DNA from: Novosphingobium sp. Chol11
GTDB lineage: Bacteria > Pseudomonadota > Alphaproteobacteria > Sphingomonadales > Sphingomonadaceae
DNA length: 45,502 nucleotides
Assembly: GCA_945906105.1 (NCBI GenBank)
Contig: CAMDQO010000023.1
Span: forward strand, 1 to 45,502
Direction of reading: 5' to 3'
Shown one piece after another: positions 1 to 8,414 of the stretch. A model generated the notes under the pieces. That model saw only the letters and a list, made by a program, of their open reading frames with translations, was not told where the DNA came from and made no database searches. How positions within the stretch are numbered: the stretch's first letter is position 1; each line of letters starts with the position of its first letter. The position numbers and the translations under genes were made by a program.

Positions 1-133
1 AGGAGACTGGCTTTGCGAAGCCGCGCATATATGTGGCGAAGACACAGGTGAATTACCCGCCCTGTTACGGATTGGGCGCAGAAAGTCCGCGAAACCCGGG
101 GTCTTGCTGTCAGGTACCTTGATCTGTGACTAG
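1..133 (+). other. Left edge: possible 3' end of an unidentified CDS
   Basis: Two plus-strand frames are open from the window edge. One ends with TGA at 120-122 and the other with TAG at 131-133. The frame ending at 122 has somewhat more GC-rich third positions and would give a cysteine- and proline-containing tail. I recognise no family in either frame, so this is only a possible gene end and the frame is undecided. The stretch lies just downstream of the oppositely oriented tRNA gene. Confidence 0.2.
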
Positions 134-143
134 TGCTGGGGTC

Positions 144-234
144 TGGCGGAGCGGGTGGGATTCGAACCCACGATGAGCTTTTGACCCATACACACTTTCC
201 AGGCGTGCGCCTTCGACCACTCGGCCACCGCTCC
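144..234 (-). tRNA. tRNA-Ser (anticodon GGA)
   Basis: Read on the minus strand, the acceptor stem GGAGCGG pairs with CCGCTCC. The D-arm is of the class II type. The anticodon loop contains CTGGAAA, giving anticodon GGA (serine, UCC/UCU codons). A long variable arm follows, as expected for tRNA-Ser. The T-arm is GTGGGTTCGAATCCCAC. The discriminator base is G and the CCA end is encoded (144-146). The total is 91 nt with CCA. Every structural element is readable by eye. Confidence 0.97.
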
Positions 235-342
235 GCAAGAGCCTGATTGCTTCGTGCCGGGGCAGGAAGCGTGAATCAGGCGACTATCCCATCGCTCTGG
301 AAGGCGCGCCCTAGCCGTGGTTGTGGCATGGCGCAAGGACTC

Positions 343-364
343 GGTGGCCTTGGGGTGGCCTTGG
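343..364 (+). repeat. 11-bp tandem duplication upstream of the cyclophilin gene
   Basis: The unit GGTGGCCTTGG occurs twice in direct succession (343-353 and 354-364) and is followed by a partial third copy (GG). It lies in the short gap between the tRNA gene and the cyclophilin start, about 27 bases before the ATG. It is probably a simple slippage duplication. I see no further meaning in it. Confidence 0.7.
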
Positions 365-390
365 GGTAATCTGCGTGGCAGGATGGGGCG

Positions 391-1485
391 ATGATGCACC
401 CATTCCTCGCCGCCGCCGCGCTGGTCATGCTGACTGGTGCAGCAACCCCGCCATCTCCCGAGCCTGCTCTGGCTCCCGGCGAGATAGTCGCCAAGGCGGC
501 ACCGGACGAGTGGGTGGGAATCGCGCCGTCCGATCTGCTGGTGATGGAGCTTGCGCCTGATCGCGCCCAAAAAAATGGGGGCAAGCAGCGCCGCGTGGTG
601 ATCCAGTTGATGCCAGCGCCGTTTTCGCAAGGCTGGATCGGCAATGTGCGCAAGCTGGCTGCGGCGCATTGGTGGGACGGGCTGAGTGTCAACCGGGTGC
701 AGGACAATTATGTCGTGCAATGGGGTGATGCTGATGGGGAAGATGCGAAGAAGGCGCGGGCGTTGCCGGTGGGTTTGGCGGTGGTGCCGGAGAGTGAATA
801 TGTTGCTGGCGTTACCGAAGACATTATCGACGATCCCATCGTCCACGGCCATCTTGTCCGCCCATGGGCGACGGTTGTGTCTGGCGAAGGCGGCTGGAAC
901 ATGCCGTTATCGATCACCGCTATTCCGCAATCCAAGAAAGGCAAGAAGTCTCCAGCACATCGCATCTACCGTCGGGAAACCTACGGTTGGCCAACGGGAT
1001 TTTCTAGAGGATGGCCGGTCTCGGGCGACCTCAACGCAAGAGGCCGACTTGGCAAGACGGGTGAAATCTGGCCCGTCCACTGCTACGGCATGGTCGGCGT
1101 CGGGCGGAACCACTCGCCTGATACTGGCTCGGGGGCTGAACTTTACACCGTGATCGGCCATGCGCCACGCCACCTCGATCGCAATATTGCGCTGATCGGC
1201 CGGGTGATCGAGGGGATCGAGCACCTCTCCTCGCTGCCGCGCGGCACCGGGGCGCTGGGGGTTTATGAGAGCGCGGCGGAGCGCACGGGGATCTCGTCGG
1301 TGCGGCTGGGCAATGAAGTGGCGGGGCTGCCTCACTATGAATATCTCTCAACCGAAAGCGCGTCGTTCGCCAAATACGCCGATGCCCGCGCCAACCGGCG
1401 AGATGCCTTCTTCATCCGGCCAGCGGGCGGCGCAGATGTGTGCAACATCCCGGTGCAGGTGCGGCGGGTGAAATCTGAGGGATGA
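391..1485 (+). CDS. Exported cyclophilin-type peptidyl-prolyl cis-trans isomerase
   Basis: This 364-residue protein begins with a hydrophobic signal peptide (residues 1 to about 18, ending near GAA). It then shows a divergent cyclophilin fold. The strand around residues 100-113 (NRVQDNYVVQWGDADG) corresponds to the catalytic Arg/Gln strand of cyclophilins. The part near residues 255-285 (ending in IGRVIEGIEHL) matches the C-terminal half. It probably assists folding of proline-containing proteins in the periplasm. It is about twice the size of PpiA because of a long insertion between the two halves. The start is one of two adjacent ATG codons (391 or 394). It appears monocistronic. The family call is fairly sure, but the substrate is unknown. 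Confidence 0.82.
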   Translation: MMHPFLAAAALVMLTGAATPPSPEPALAPGEIVAKAAPDEWVGIAPSDLLVMELAPDRAQKNGGKQRRVVIQLMPAPFSQGWIGNVRKLAAAHWWDGLSVNRVQDNYVVQWGDADGEDAKKARALPVGLAVVPESEYVAGVTEDIIDDPIVHGHLVRPWATVVSGEGGWNMPLSITAIPQSKKGKKSPAHRIYRRETYGWPTGFSRGWPVSGDLNARGRLGKTGEIWPVHCYGMVGVGRNHSPDTGSGAELYTVIGHAPRHLDRNIALIGRVIEGIEHLSSLPRGTGALGVYESAAERTGISSVRLGNEVAGLPHYEYLSTESASFAKYADARANRRDAFFIRPAGGADVCNIPVQVRRVKSEG

Positions 1486-1496
1486 AGAAAGCAATT

Positions 1497-1662
1497 GGTT
1501 CACGCAAAGGCGCGAAGGCGCAAAGAAGTATGTTCAGCGGCGAAGCCGCCTTGTCATGCTGCGGATTGTCACGCTGCGGATTGTTCAGATGTGAGGCCGA
1601 TTGGATTGGTGCCTGCGTCACGTGGAGCGACCTCTTTGCGCCTTCGCGCCTTTGCGTGAACC
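1497..1662. repeat. Palindromic intergenic element, copy 1 (29-bp perfect terminal inverted repeats)
   Basis: The left arm (1497-1525, beginning GGTTCACGCAAAGGCGCGAA) is the exact reverse complement of the right arm (1634-1662). The spacer of about 108 bp contains a smaller hairpin (GGCGAAGCC) and a 15-bp near-perfect tandem repeat (1554-1568 and 1569-1583). The same arms recur at 35257-35284 and 35380-35407, so this is a dispersed element. It encodes no protein of its own. It resembles a REP- or MITE-like non-autonomous element. No transposase is in the window. Confidence 0.85.
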
Positions 1663-1699
1663 CAAAATGACCCCTCGACAAAATCAGTGTGAGCGGATC

Positions 1700-2002
1700 A
1701 TGCACACCGGGACTCTCTGGCGCTGGACCAGCCTCAACGGCCCTGCCGCGTGGTTCTTCATCACTATCGATGGCGCGGCAGGGGATGCCATTGCCGCCAC
1801 CGCGCTGATGCGGCGGCTGGAGGGTATGGGCGCGCGCGGGTTTGGTTCGGTGAAAGTGCGCGCGGCGATTGGCGGGAGCCGCTGGTCGAGCTCGGTGTTT
1901 CCGGTGAAGGGGGGCGGCTACATGCTCCCCGTCAAGGCGGCGATCCGCAAGGCGGAAGGGCTGGGCGAGGGGGATGCGGTGACGCTGGTGCTGGAGTTTT
2001 GA
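1700..2002 (+). CDS. DUF1905 domain protein
   Basis: This is a 100-residue protein with the full small beta-barrel DUF1905 pattern. A hydrophobic strand WFFITI lies near the N-terminus, GFGSVKVRAAIGGSRW in the middle, and the C-terminal part reads GDAVTLVLEF. The family is common in bacteria and its function is unknown, although some members are fused to a YdeI-like domain. The ATG at 1700 gives the usual family start. An upstream in-frame ATG at 1667 would sit right beside the palindromic repeat and add 11 unlikely residues. The gene lies 37 bases after the repeat element and 69 bases before the hydroxybutyryl-CoA dehydrogenase gene on the same strand. Confidence 0.78.
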   Translation: MHTGTLWRWTSLNGPAAWFFITIDGAAGDAIAATALMRRLEGMGARGFGSVKVRAAIGGSRWSSSVFPVKGGGYMLPVKAAIRKAEGLGEGDAVTLVLEF

Positions 2003-2071
2003 CGCATCCCTCTGGCGCATCACCTTCACTTCGGTTAGTCGCGCTTGCTGCACTTGCGAAGGAAATGGGCG

Positions 2072-2941
2072 ATGAAGACGGTTGCGATTATCGGTGCGGG
2101 TCAGATGGGCTCGGGCATCGCCCAGACTGCGGCGCAATATGGCAAGACCGTGCTGCTCTGCGATGTCAGCATTGATCTGGCGGAAAAAGCCAAGGCCGGG
2201 ATTGAAAAGATCCTTGGCCGGTTAGTCGCAAAGGAAAAGATCAGCGCCGCCGATGCCGCAGTCACGCTTGGCCGCATCACCCCGGTTGGAGATTATGCGC
2301 AGATGGGCGCGGCCGACATCATCATCGAGGCGGCGACCGAGCGCGAAGAAGTAAAGCGCAAAATCTTTGAGGCTGTCAGCATGGTGCTGGCACCTACTGC
2401 CATTCTCGCCTCGAACACCAGTTCGATTCCGATCACCCGCATGGGTGCCACTGTGCCTGATCCGGCTCGCTTTATCGGGCTGCACTTCTTCAATCCGGTG
2501 CCGCTGATGGCGCTGATCGAGGTGATTCCGGGCCTTGCCACCAGCGCTGACACCACCGCTCGCACGCGTGCCTTTGCGGAGAGTCTCGGCAAGGAAGTGG
2601 TGCTGGCTGGCGATGAGCCGGGTTTCGTGGTCAACCGCATCCTTATCCCCATGCTGAACGAGGCGGTATGCGTCCTAGGTGCCGGTATGGGTTCTATTGT
2701 CGATATCGATAAGGGCTGCCGTCTGGGGCTCAACCACCCGATGGGGCCGCTCGAACTGGCTGATTTCGTTGGGCTTGATACCTGCTTCGAGATTATCAAG
2801 GTGCTGCACGATACCACCGGCGATCCGCGCTATCGCCCCGCGCCGCTGCTGGTGAAATATGTCGAGGCGGGCTGGCTGGGCCGCAAGACGGGCCGGGGCT
2901 TTTACGATTATTCAGGCGATGTGCCTGTGCCTACTCGCTAA
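2072..2941 (+). CDS. hbd: 3-hydroxybutyryl-CoA dehydrogenase
   Basis: This 289-residue enzyme is a member of the 3-hydroxyacyl-CoA dehydrogenase family. It interconverts 3-hydroxybutyryl-CoA and acetoacetyl-CoA with NAD(P)H. The N-terminal Rossmann motif is [11 protein letters not shown] (residues 8-18). [10 protein letters not shown] and the catalytic [14 protein letters not shown] follow near residues 112-150. The C-terminal dimerisation domain contains [15 protein letters not shown] and [17 protein letters not shown]. The length is typical of stand-alone Hbd/PaaH. The start at 2072 has AAGGAAATG-type Shine-Dalgarno spacing. It may serve fatty-acid or polyhydroxybutyrate turnover, or phenylacetate degradation, and no neighbour decides which. 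Confidence 0.93.
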   Translation: MKTVAIIGAGQMGSGIAQTAAQYGKTVLLCDVSIDLAEKAKAGIEKILGRLVAKEKISAADAAVTLGRITPVGDYAQMGAADIIIEAATEREEVKRKIFEAVSMVLAPTAILASNTSSIPITRMGATVPDPARFIGLHFFNPVPLMALIEVIPGLATSADTTARTRAFAESLGKEVVLAGDEPGFVVNRILIPMLNEAVCVLGAGMGSIVDIDKGCRLGLNHPMGPLELADFVGLDTCFEIIKVLHDTTGDPRYRPAPLLVKYVEAGWLGRKTGRGFYDYSGDVPVPTR

Positions 2942-2947
2942 AAGTGC

Positions 2948-3229
2948 CTACTCGATAATCTGAGTTTCCGGGGCAGGGTCCATTCCTTCGCCAATCGGGA
3001 GTTCGGCCTTGTTGCGCCCTTCCAGTTCGGCCTCGTCGATCATGATGATATGCGGCTCACTCATGGCCTGCGCCTGCAATTGCTGGTTCTGCATCCGCGC
3101 TTTTTCCTGAACCTGATCAACCGCTTGTTCGATTTTACCACCCTTGCCAGCAAAGGCGGATATGGAAGCAAGCGTGCCGCAGACCCACAGCAGCGCTAGC
3201 CAGCGATTGCTCAAAATCAGACGCATCAT
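2948..3229 (-). CDS. Small exported protein of unknown function
   Basis: This 93-residue protein starts at the first of two adjacent ATG codons, 7 bases after GGGAGC. A hydrophobic stretch (residues 8-27, ending SAFAG) looks like a signal peptide or an N-terminal anchor. The remainder is hydrophilic and includes a glutamine-rich helix (EKARMQNQQLQAQAM) and an acidic tail. I do not recognise a family. It is transcribed toward hbd (convergent, 6-base gap) and lies 53 bases downstream of mutS on the same strand, so it may be read from the mutS transcript. Confidence 0.6.
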   Translation of the reverse strand: MMRLILSNRWLALLWVCGTLASISAFAGKGGKIEQAVDQVQEKARMQNQQLQAQAMSEPHIIMIDEAELEGRNKAELPIGEGMDPAPETQIIE

Positions 3230-3282
3230 GCGACGGCTCCCGGCTTACGATGTGGCAAGGATAACCGGGGTGCGTTAAGGAA

Positions 3283-5904
3283 TTATACCGAGTCAGCCTC
3301 GCGTTTCAGCGCATAAAGCAGCTCCAGTGCTTCACGCGGGGTCAGGGCATCGAGATCGAGAGCGGCCAGTTTATCACGCAGGACATTGCCCGGATGCGGG
3401 GCTGGCGCTTCGGCGACAGCGGCGGCGAAAAGCGGCAGGTCGCCAAGTCCCGCCGCAAGCCCGCCGGTCTCGGCGCGTCCCTTTTCCAGCTTAGCGAGCA
3501 CCGCTTTGGCACGGGCAACGACCGGCGCAGGCACCCCGGCGAGTTTGGCGACGGCGAGGCCGTAGGAGCGATCTGCCGGGCCATCGGCCACCTCATGCAG
3601 CAGCACGAGATCGCCCTTCCATTCCCGTGCGCGGACGTGATGGAGTGACAGGGCATCGCAGCTGTCCGCCAGCCGCGCCAGCTCGTGGTAATGCGTGGCA
3701 AACAGGCAGCGGCAGCGATTGCCGCCGTGAACTGCCTCGGCCACGGCCCATGCCAATGCGAGGCCATCATAAGTCGAAGTGCCGCGCCCAACCTCGTCAA
3801 GGATGACGAAGCTACGCGTCGTGGCTTGGCTGAGAATCGCGGCGGTTTCGACCATTTCGACCATGAAGGTTGAGCGTCCGCGCGCAAGGTTGTCTGAAGC
3901 GCCGACGCGGCTGAACAGGCGGTCCACCAGTCCGATCCGCGCTGCTTCAGCGGGGACAAACCCGCCCGCTTGTGCCAGCAGCACGATCAGGGCATTTTGC
4001 CGCAGGAAGGTGGACTTGCCGCCCATATTAGGCCCGCCGATCAGCCATAACCGGTCATCAGGGGCAAGGCTGCAATCGTTGGCAATGAAGCGCTCACCCC
4101 TTGTGGCTAGCGCGGTTTCCACCACGGGATGACGCCCGCCGGTGATCGTCAGGCTGCCATCATTGCTCAGGCTCGGACGGCACCATCCGCCTTCGGCTGC
4201 ACGCTCGGCTTGGCCCGCAGCCACATCAATCCGGGCGAGTGCGGCGGCGGTGTGGGCAATGGATTGGGCATTGGCCACGGCTTCCGCGACCAGATCTTCG
4301 AAATGGGCTTCCTCGGCAGCAAGGGCATGGCCACCTGCTTCACCGATGCGGCTGGCCTCTTCGTGCAGCGCCAGCGCATTGAAGCGCACCGCACCTGCCA
4401 TCGTCTGGCGGTGGGTAAAGCCGCTGTCAGGGGCCATCAGCCGGTCGGCGTGCTTGGCCGGTACTTCGATGAAATAACCGAGCACGCCGTTGTGACGAAT
4501 CTTGAGCGAAGGGGTTGCGGTTTCGTCGCGGTATCTGGCTTCCAGCGCAGCGATGGCGCGGCGGGCATTGCCTGCCGTTTCGCGCAGGGCATCGAGCCCG
4601 TGATCATAGCCCTCGGCGATGAAGCCGCCCTGGCTACGCTCGGTTGGCGGGCTGGGCACCAATGCGCGCGAAAAGTGATCGACCAGCGCGCCATGCCCGC
4701 CCAGCGCAGGCAGCAGCGTATCGAGCAGCGCGGGACGCTCCTCACGCCGCAGCAGATGATCGCGCAGCCGCCGCGCTTCGGCAAGACCATCACGCAACTG
4801 GCCGAGATCGCGCGGGCTACCGCGACCGGCCACAATCCGGCCCAGCGCGCGTCCGACATCGGGAAGCGCCCGCAGCACGGTGCGGATATCGTCACGCAGC
4901 AGCGGATCATCGTGTAGCCATTGCACCAGTTCGAGCCTTGCGGTGATCGCGGTCAAATCGGTGAGCGGGGCGGAGAGGTCCTCTGCCAGCTGGCGCGCGC
5001 CCGCCCCCGTCACGCAGCGGTCCACTGCCTCGACCAGGCTGCCACGCCGCCCGCCCTGGCTCGCTTCCATGATCTCGAGGCTCGCGCGGGTGGCTTCATC
5101 CATGACGAGATGCGCAGCGCCCGAACGCGCTCCCGGCGGCAGCAACAGCGGAAGCTTTCCGCGCCCGACATGATCGAGATAGCCGATCAGGCCACCTGCG
5201 GCTGCCAGCATCGCCCGGCTGAACTGGCCGAAACCATCAAGCGTGGCGACGCCGTGGATAGATTTTAGCCGCTCCTCTCCGCCATCGCTGGCAAAATCGC
5301 TCGCGGGGCGGGGGGCTGCCTCCAACGGCGCGCTTTCCCAGCCATCGGGGGCAACAAGTTCGCTTGCCCCCAGCCGCGCCAATGCTGCACCCATCTGGTC
5401 GGGCGCGCATTCCTCCAACTCCATCCGCCCGGTGGAAATGTCGCAGGCCGCGATCCCGATCATGCCGCGTACCTCGCAAGCCGCCGCCAGCACATTGGCG
5501 CGGCGGGGTTCGAGCAGGGCTTCCTCAGTGAGTGTCCCGGCGGTGACGAAGCGGACGATGTCACGCGCCACCAAGGCTTTTGAGCCGCCGCGTCTTTTCG
5601 CCTGTTCGGGTGTCTCCACCTGTTCGGCGATAGCGACGCGGCAACCGCCTTTGATCAGGCGCGCCAGATAGCCCTCTGCCGAATGCACCGGCACTCCGCA
5701 CATCGGGATCGGTGCGCCATCATGCTCACCGCGGCTGGTGAGCGCAATGTCGAGGATCTGTGCCGCAACGCGGGCATCGTCGAAGAACAACTCAAAGAAG
5801 TCCCCCATGCGATAAAACAGCAAGCAGTCCGGTGCCTGCGCCTTCAGCGCATGATATTGGACCATCATTGGCGTGACAGCAGCGGAAGGTGTGGGCGATT
5901 GCAT
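3283..5904 (-). CDS. mutS: DNA mismatch repair protein MutS
   Basis: This 873-residue protein recognises mispaired bases and small loops and starts methyl-independent or strand-directed repair with MutL. The N-terminal mismatch-binding motif GDFFELFFDDA places Phe36-x-Glu38 exactly as in E. coli MutS, which supports the ATG at 5904. The Walker A motif GPNMGGKSTFLRQ lies near residue 620. It is followed by the signature around VGASDNLARGRSTFMVEM, Walker B ILDEVGRGTSTYDG and the conserved FATHYHEL. Longer readings back to 5979 would add an unlikely 25 residues. It diverges from maeB across a 114-base promoter region. Confidence 0.98.
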   Translation of the reverse strand: MQSPTPSAAVTPMMVQYHALKAQAPDCLLFYRMGDFFELFFDDARVAAQILDIALTSRGEHDGAPIPMCGVPVHSAEGYLARLIKGGCRVAIAEQVETPEQAKRRGGSKALVARDIVRFVTAGTLTEEALLEPRRANVLAAACEVRGMIGIAACDISTGRMELEECAPDQMGAALARLGASELVAPDGWESAPLEAAPRPASDFASDGGEERLKSIHGVATLDGFGQFSRAMLAAAGGLIGYLDHVGRGKLPLLLPPGARSGAAHLVMDEATRASLEIMEASQGGRRGSLVEAVDRCVTGAGARQLAEDLSAPLTDLTAITARLELVQWLHDDPLLRDDIRTVLRALPDVGRALGRIVAGRGSPRDLGQLRDGLAEARRLRDHLLRREERPALLDTLLPALGGHGALVDHFSRALVPSPPTERSQGGFIAEGYDHGLDALRETAGNARRAIAALEARYRDETATPSLKIRHNGVLGYFIEVPAKHADRLMAPDSGFTHRQTMAGAVRFNALALHEEASRIGEAGGHALAAEEAHFEDLVAEAVANAQSIAHTAAALARIDVAAGQAERAAEGGWCRPSLSNDGSLTITGGRHPVVETALATRGERFIANDCSLAPDDRLWLIGGPNMGGKSTFLRQNALIVLLAQAGGFVPAEAARIGLVDRLFSRVGASDNLARGRSTFMVEMVETAAILSQATTRSFVILDEVGRGTSTYDGLALAWAVAEAVHGGNRCRCLFATHYHELARLADSCDALSLHHVRAREWKGDLVLLHEVADGPADRSYGLAVAKLAGVPAPVVARAKAVLAKLEKGRAETGGLAAGLGDLPLFAAAVAEAPAPHPGNVLRDKLAALDLDALTPREALELLYALKREADSV

Positions 5905-6018
5905 CGCGGGTGAGATAGGCCCACCGTGGATGATTCGGAAACGGGTTGAAACCAAGCTTTCCCCTATCGTCTTGCGCATTGAGCGGTTAGGGGCGGGGCG
6001 ACAAAGGGAGATTCACCG

Positions 6019-8280
6019 TTGGCCGATGAAAGCAACGTCCGTTTTACCGAGCGTGAAGCACTGTTTTATCACAGCACGATCCGCCCGGGTAAGATTGAAA
6101 TCATCGCATCAAAGCCGATGGCGACGCAGCGCGACCTCAGCCTTGCCTACTCGCCAGGCGTCGCTGTGCCGGTGCAGGCCATTGCCGATGATCCCGCCGC
6201 CGCTTTTGAATACACCGCCAAAGGCAATCTGGTTGCGGTGATCACCAATGGCACGGCCATCCTGGGCATGGGCAACCTTGGCGCGCTGGCATCCAAGCCG
6301 GTGATGGAAGGCAAGGCGGTGCTGTTCAAGCGCTTTGCCGATGTTGATTCGATCGACATAGAACTGGACAGCGAAGATCCTGACGCCCTGATCGAGGCCA
6401 TCGCCATGATGGAGCCAAGCTTTGGCGGCATCAACCTTGAAGACATCAAGGCGCCCGAATGCTTCGTGATCGAGCAAGCCCTTCGCGAACGCATGAATAT
6501 CCCGGTGATGCACGATGATCAGCATGGCACTGCGATCATCGCGGCGGCTGGCCTCGTCAACGCCTGCCATCTCACCAATCGCAAGTTTGAGGATGTGAAG
6601 GTCGTGGTCAACGGTGCCGGTGCCTCGGCCATCGCCTGCACATCGCTGATCAAATCAATGGGCGTGCGCCACGAAAACGTCACCATGTGCGATAGCAAGG
6701 GCGTGATCTATCGCGGGCGCGCCGGGGTTGATCAGTTCAAGTCTGCCCATGCGATTGATACGGATAAGCGCACGCTGGCAGAAGCCGTGGTTGGTTGTGA
6801 TATTTTCCTTGGCCTGTCGGTCGCCGGTGCGATGACGCAGGACATGGTCAAGACCATGGCCAGGGATCCGATCATTTTCGCCATGGCCAACCCCGATCCA
6901 GAGATTACGCCGCCCGATGCCATGGCCGTGCGCCCTGATGCCATCGTCGCCACCGGGCGTTCGGACTATCCGAACCAGGTCAACAATGTGCTCGGTTTTC
7001 CCTTCATTTTCCGCGGCGCGCTTGATGTTCGTGCTACCGCGATCAACGAAGAGATGAAGATCGCTGCTGCCAAGGCCATTGCTGCATTGGCGCGTGAACA
7101 GGTGGCCGAGGAAGTGGCGGCTGCCTATGGCAAAACCTGGCAGTTCGGCCGCGAATACATCATCCCCGCACCGTTCGATCCGCGCCTGATGGAAATCGTC
7201 TCCTCCGCAGTCGCCAAGGCGGCGATGGATTCGGGCGTGGCGCAAAAGCCGATCGAGGATTTTGACGCTTATCGTCACAGCCTGAAGGCGCGGCTCAACC
7301 CCACAACTTCGGTGCTGACCAGCGTTTACGAGGAAGTGAAGGCCAATCCCAAGCGGGTGATCTTTGCCGAAGCCGAAGAGGACGTTGTGCTGCGCGCCGC
7401 GATCCAGTTCCGCGATTTCGGTTATGGCACTCCGGTACTCGTCGGGCGCGAAAAGGCGGTTCATGCCAAGCTGGTTGAACTGGGCGTCGGTGATCCTGAA
7501 AGCTATGAGATTCACTCATCCGCTTCATCGCCGCATGTCGGGGCGATGGTCGAATATCTCTACAAGCGGTTGCAGCGCAGAGGCTTCCTTGAGCGCGATG
7601 TGCGCCGCATGGTCAATCAGGATCGCAACGTTTTCGCCTCGGCATTGCTGGCGCTGGGGCATGGCGATGCGATGATCTCTGGCTTCACTCGCCCATTCGC
7701 GCAGACCATGCGTGAAGTGCGGCAGGTGATCGATCCCAAGGCGGGCGAAGTGCCTTTCGGCATTCATCTCATGATCGGCAAGAACTTCACTGTGTTCCTT
7801 GCTGATACCACGATCAACGAACGGCCAAGCGCTGAGGAACTGGCGCATATCGCCACGGAAACTGCTGCCGTGGCGCGAAGGTTGGGTCACGAGCCGCGTG
7901 TTGCGTTCCTGTCCTACTCCACCTTCGGTAATCCGCCGGGCAAATGGCTGGATAACATCCGTGAGGCAGTTGCCTTGCTCGACGAGCGGGGCGCAAACTT
8001 TGAATATGAGGGCGAAATCGCCCCTGATGCCGCGCTTAATCCCAAAGTTATGGCCAACTATCCGTTCAGCCGCCTTTCGGCACCGGCCAATGTGCTGGTC
8101 ATGCCGGGGCTGCAATCGGCCAATATCTCGGCCAAGTTGCTGCGCGAATTGGGCGGCAATGCCACGATCGGACCAATGCTGGTGGGTATGGAAAAACCGG
8201 TTCAGATCGCCCCGATGACCGCGATTGCGCCGGATATCCTGACGCTGGCCGTGCTGGCTGCGGGCGGCATCGTCGGCTAA
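6019..8280 (+). CDS. maeB: NADP-dependent malic enzyme with C-terminal phosphotransacetylase-like domain
   Basis: This 753-residue protein is of the MaeB type. Residues 1 to about 430 form the malic enzyme, which oxidatively decarboxylates malate to pyruvate and makes NADPH. Visible motifs are LAYSPGVAVPV, CFVIEQALRERMNIPVMHDDQHGTA (split here as CFVIEQALRE and VMHDDQHGTAI) and VVNGAGASAIA. Residues from about 440 to the end resemble phosphate acetyltransferase. In this family that domain is usually regulatory (acetyl-CoA sensing, oligomerisation) rather than catalytic. The start codon is TTG, with a clear AAAGGGAG ribosome site 8 bases before it. It feeds gluconeogenic and lipid-synthetic NADPH supply. 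Confidence 0.96.
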   Translation: MADESNVRFTEREALFYHSTIRPGKIEIIASKPMATQRDLSLAYSPGVAVPVQAIADDPAAAFEYTAKGNLVAVITNGTAILGMGNLGALASKPVMEGKAVLFKRFADVDSIDIELDSEDPDALIEAIAMMEPSFGGINLEDIKAPECFVIEQALRERMNIPVMHDDQHGTAIIAAAGLVNACHLTNRKFEDVKVVVNGAGASAIACTSLIKSMGVRHENVTMCDSKGVIYRGRAGVDQFKSAHAIDTDKRTLAEAVVGCDIFLGLSVAGAMTQDMVKTMARDPIIFAMANPDPEITPPDAMAVRPDAIVATGRSDYPNQVNNVLGFPFIFRGALDVRATAINEEMKIAAAKAIAALAREQVAEEVAAAYGKTWQFGREYIIPAPFDPRLMEIVSSAVAKAAMDSGVAQKPIEDFDAYRHSLKARLNPTTSVLTSVYEEVKANPKRVIFAEAEEDVVLRAAIQFRDFGYGTPVLVGREKAVHAKLVELGVGDPESYEIHSSASSPHVGAMVEYLYKRLQRRGFLERDVRRMVNQDRNVFASALLALGHGDAMISGFTRPFAQTMREVRQVIDPKAGEVPFGIHLMIGKNFTVFLADTTINERPSAEELAHIATETAAVARRLGHEPRVAFLSYSTFGNPPGKWLDNIREAVALLDERGANFEYEGEIAPDAALNPKVMANYPFSRLSAPANVLVMPGLQSANISAKLLRELGGNATIGPMLVGMEKPVQIAPMTAIAPDILTLAVLAAGGIVG

Positions 8281-8376
8281 ACTGCTGCATCGGCGGGGCG
8301 GTTATCGCTCTGTCGATGCTGGTGCCTCATGTTTTTCATTGAACCGCTCCCCGATTCGGGGTGATCCTAACTGCAA

Positions 8377-8391
8377 GCCGGTCGTACCGGC
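8377..8391. promoter_or_regulatory. Short palindrome upstream of the amidohydrolase gene
   Basis: GCCGGT-CGT-ACCGGC is a perfect 6-bp dyad with a 3-base centre, 24 bases before the amidohydrolase ATG and about 100 bases after maeB. It could be an operator or a small hairpin in the leader. No repressor gene is adjacent, so its role is only a guess. Confidence 0.35.
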
Positions 8392-8414
8392 ACTGCAACA
8401 CAGGAGCGCGTGCG

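Noticed and set aside
4129..4917. 262-codon plus-strand open frame
   Set aside because: It is antisense to the middle of mutS.
6655..7515. 286-codon minus-strand open frame
   Set aside because: It is antisense to maeB, whose motifs are continuous on the plus strand.
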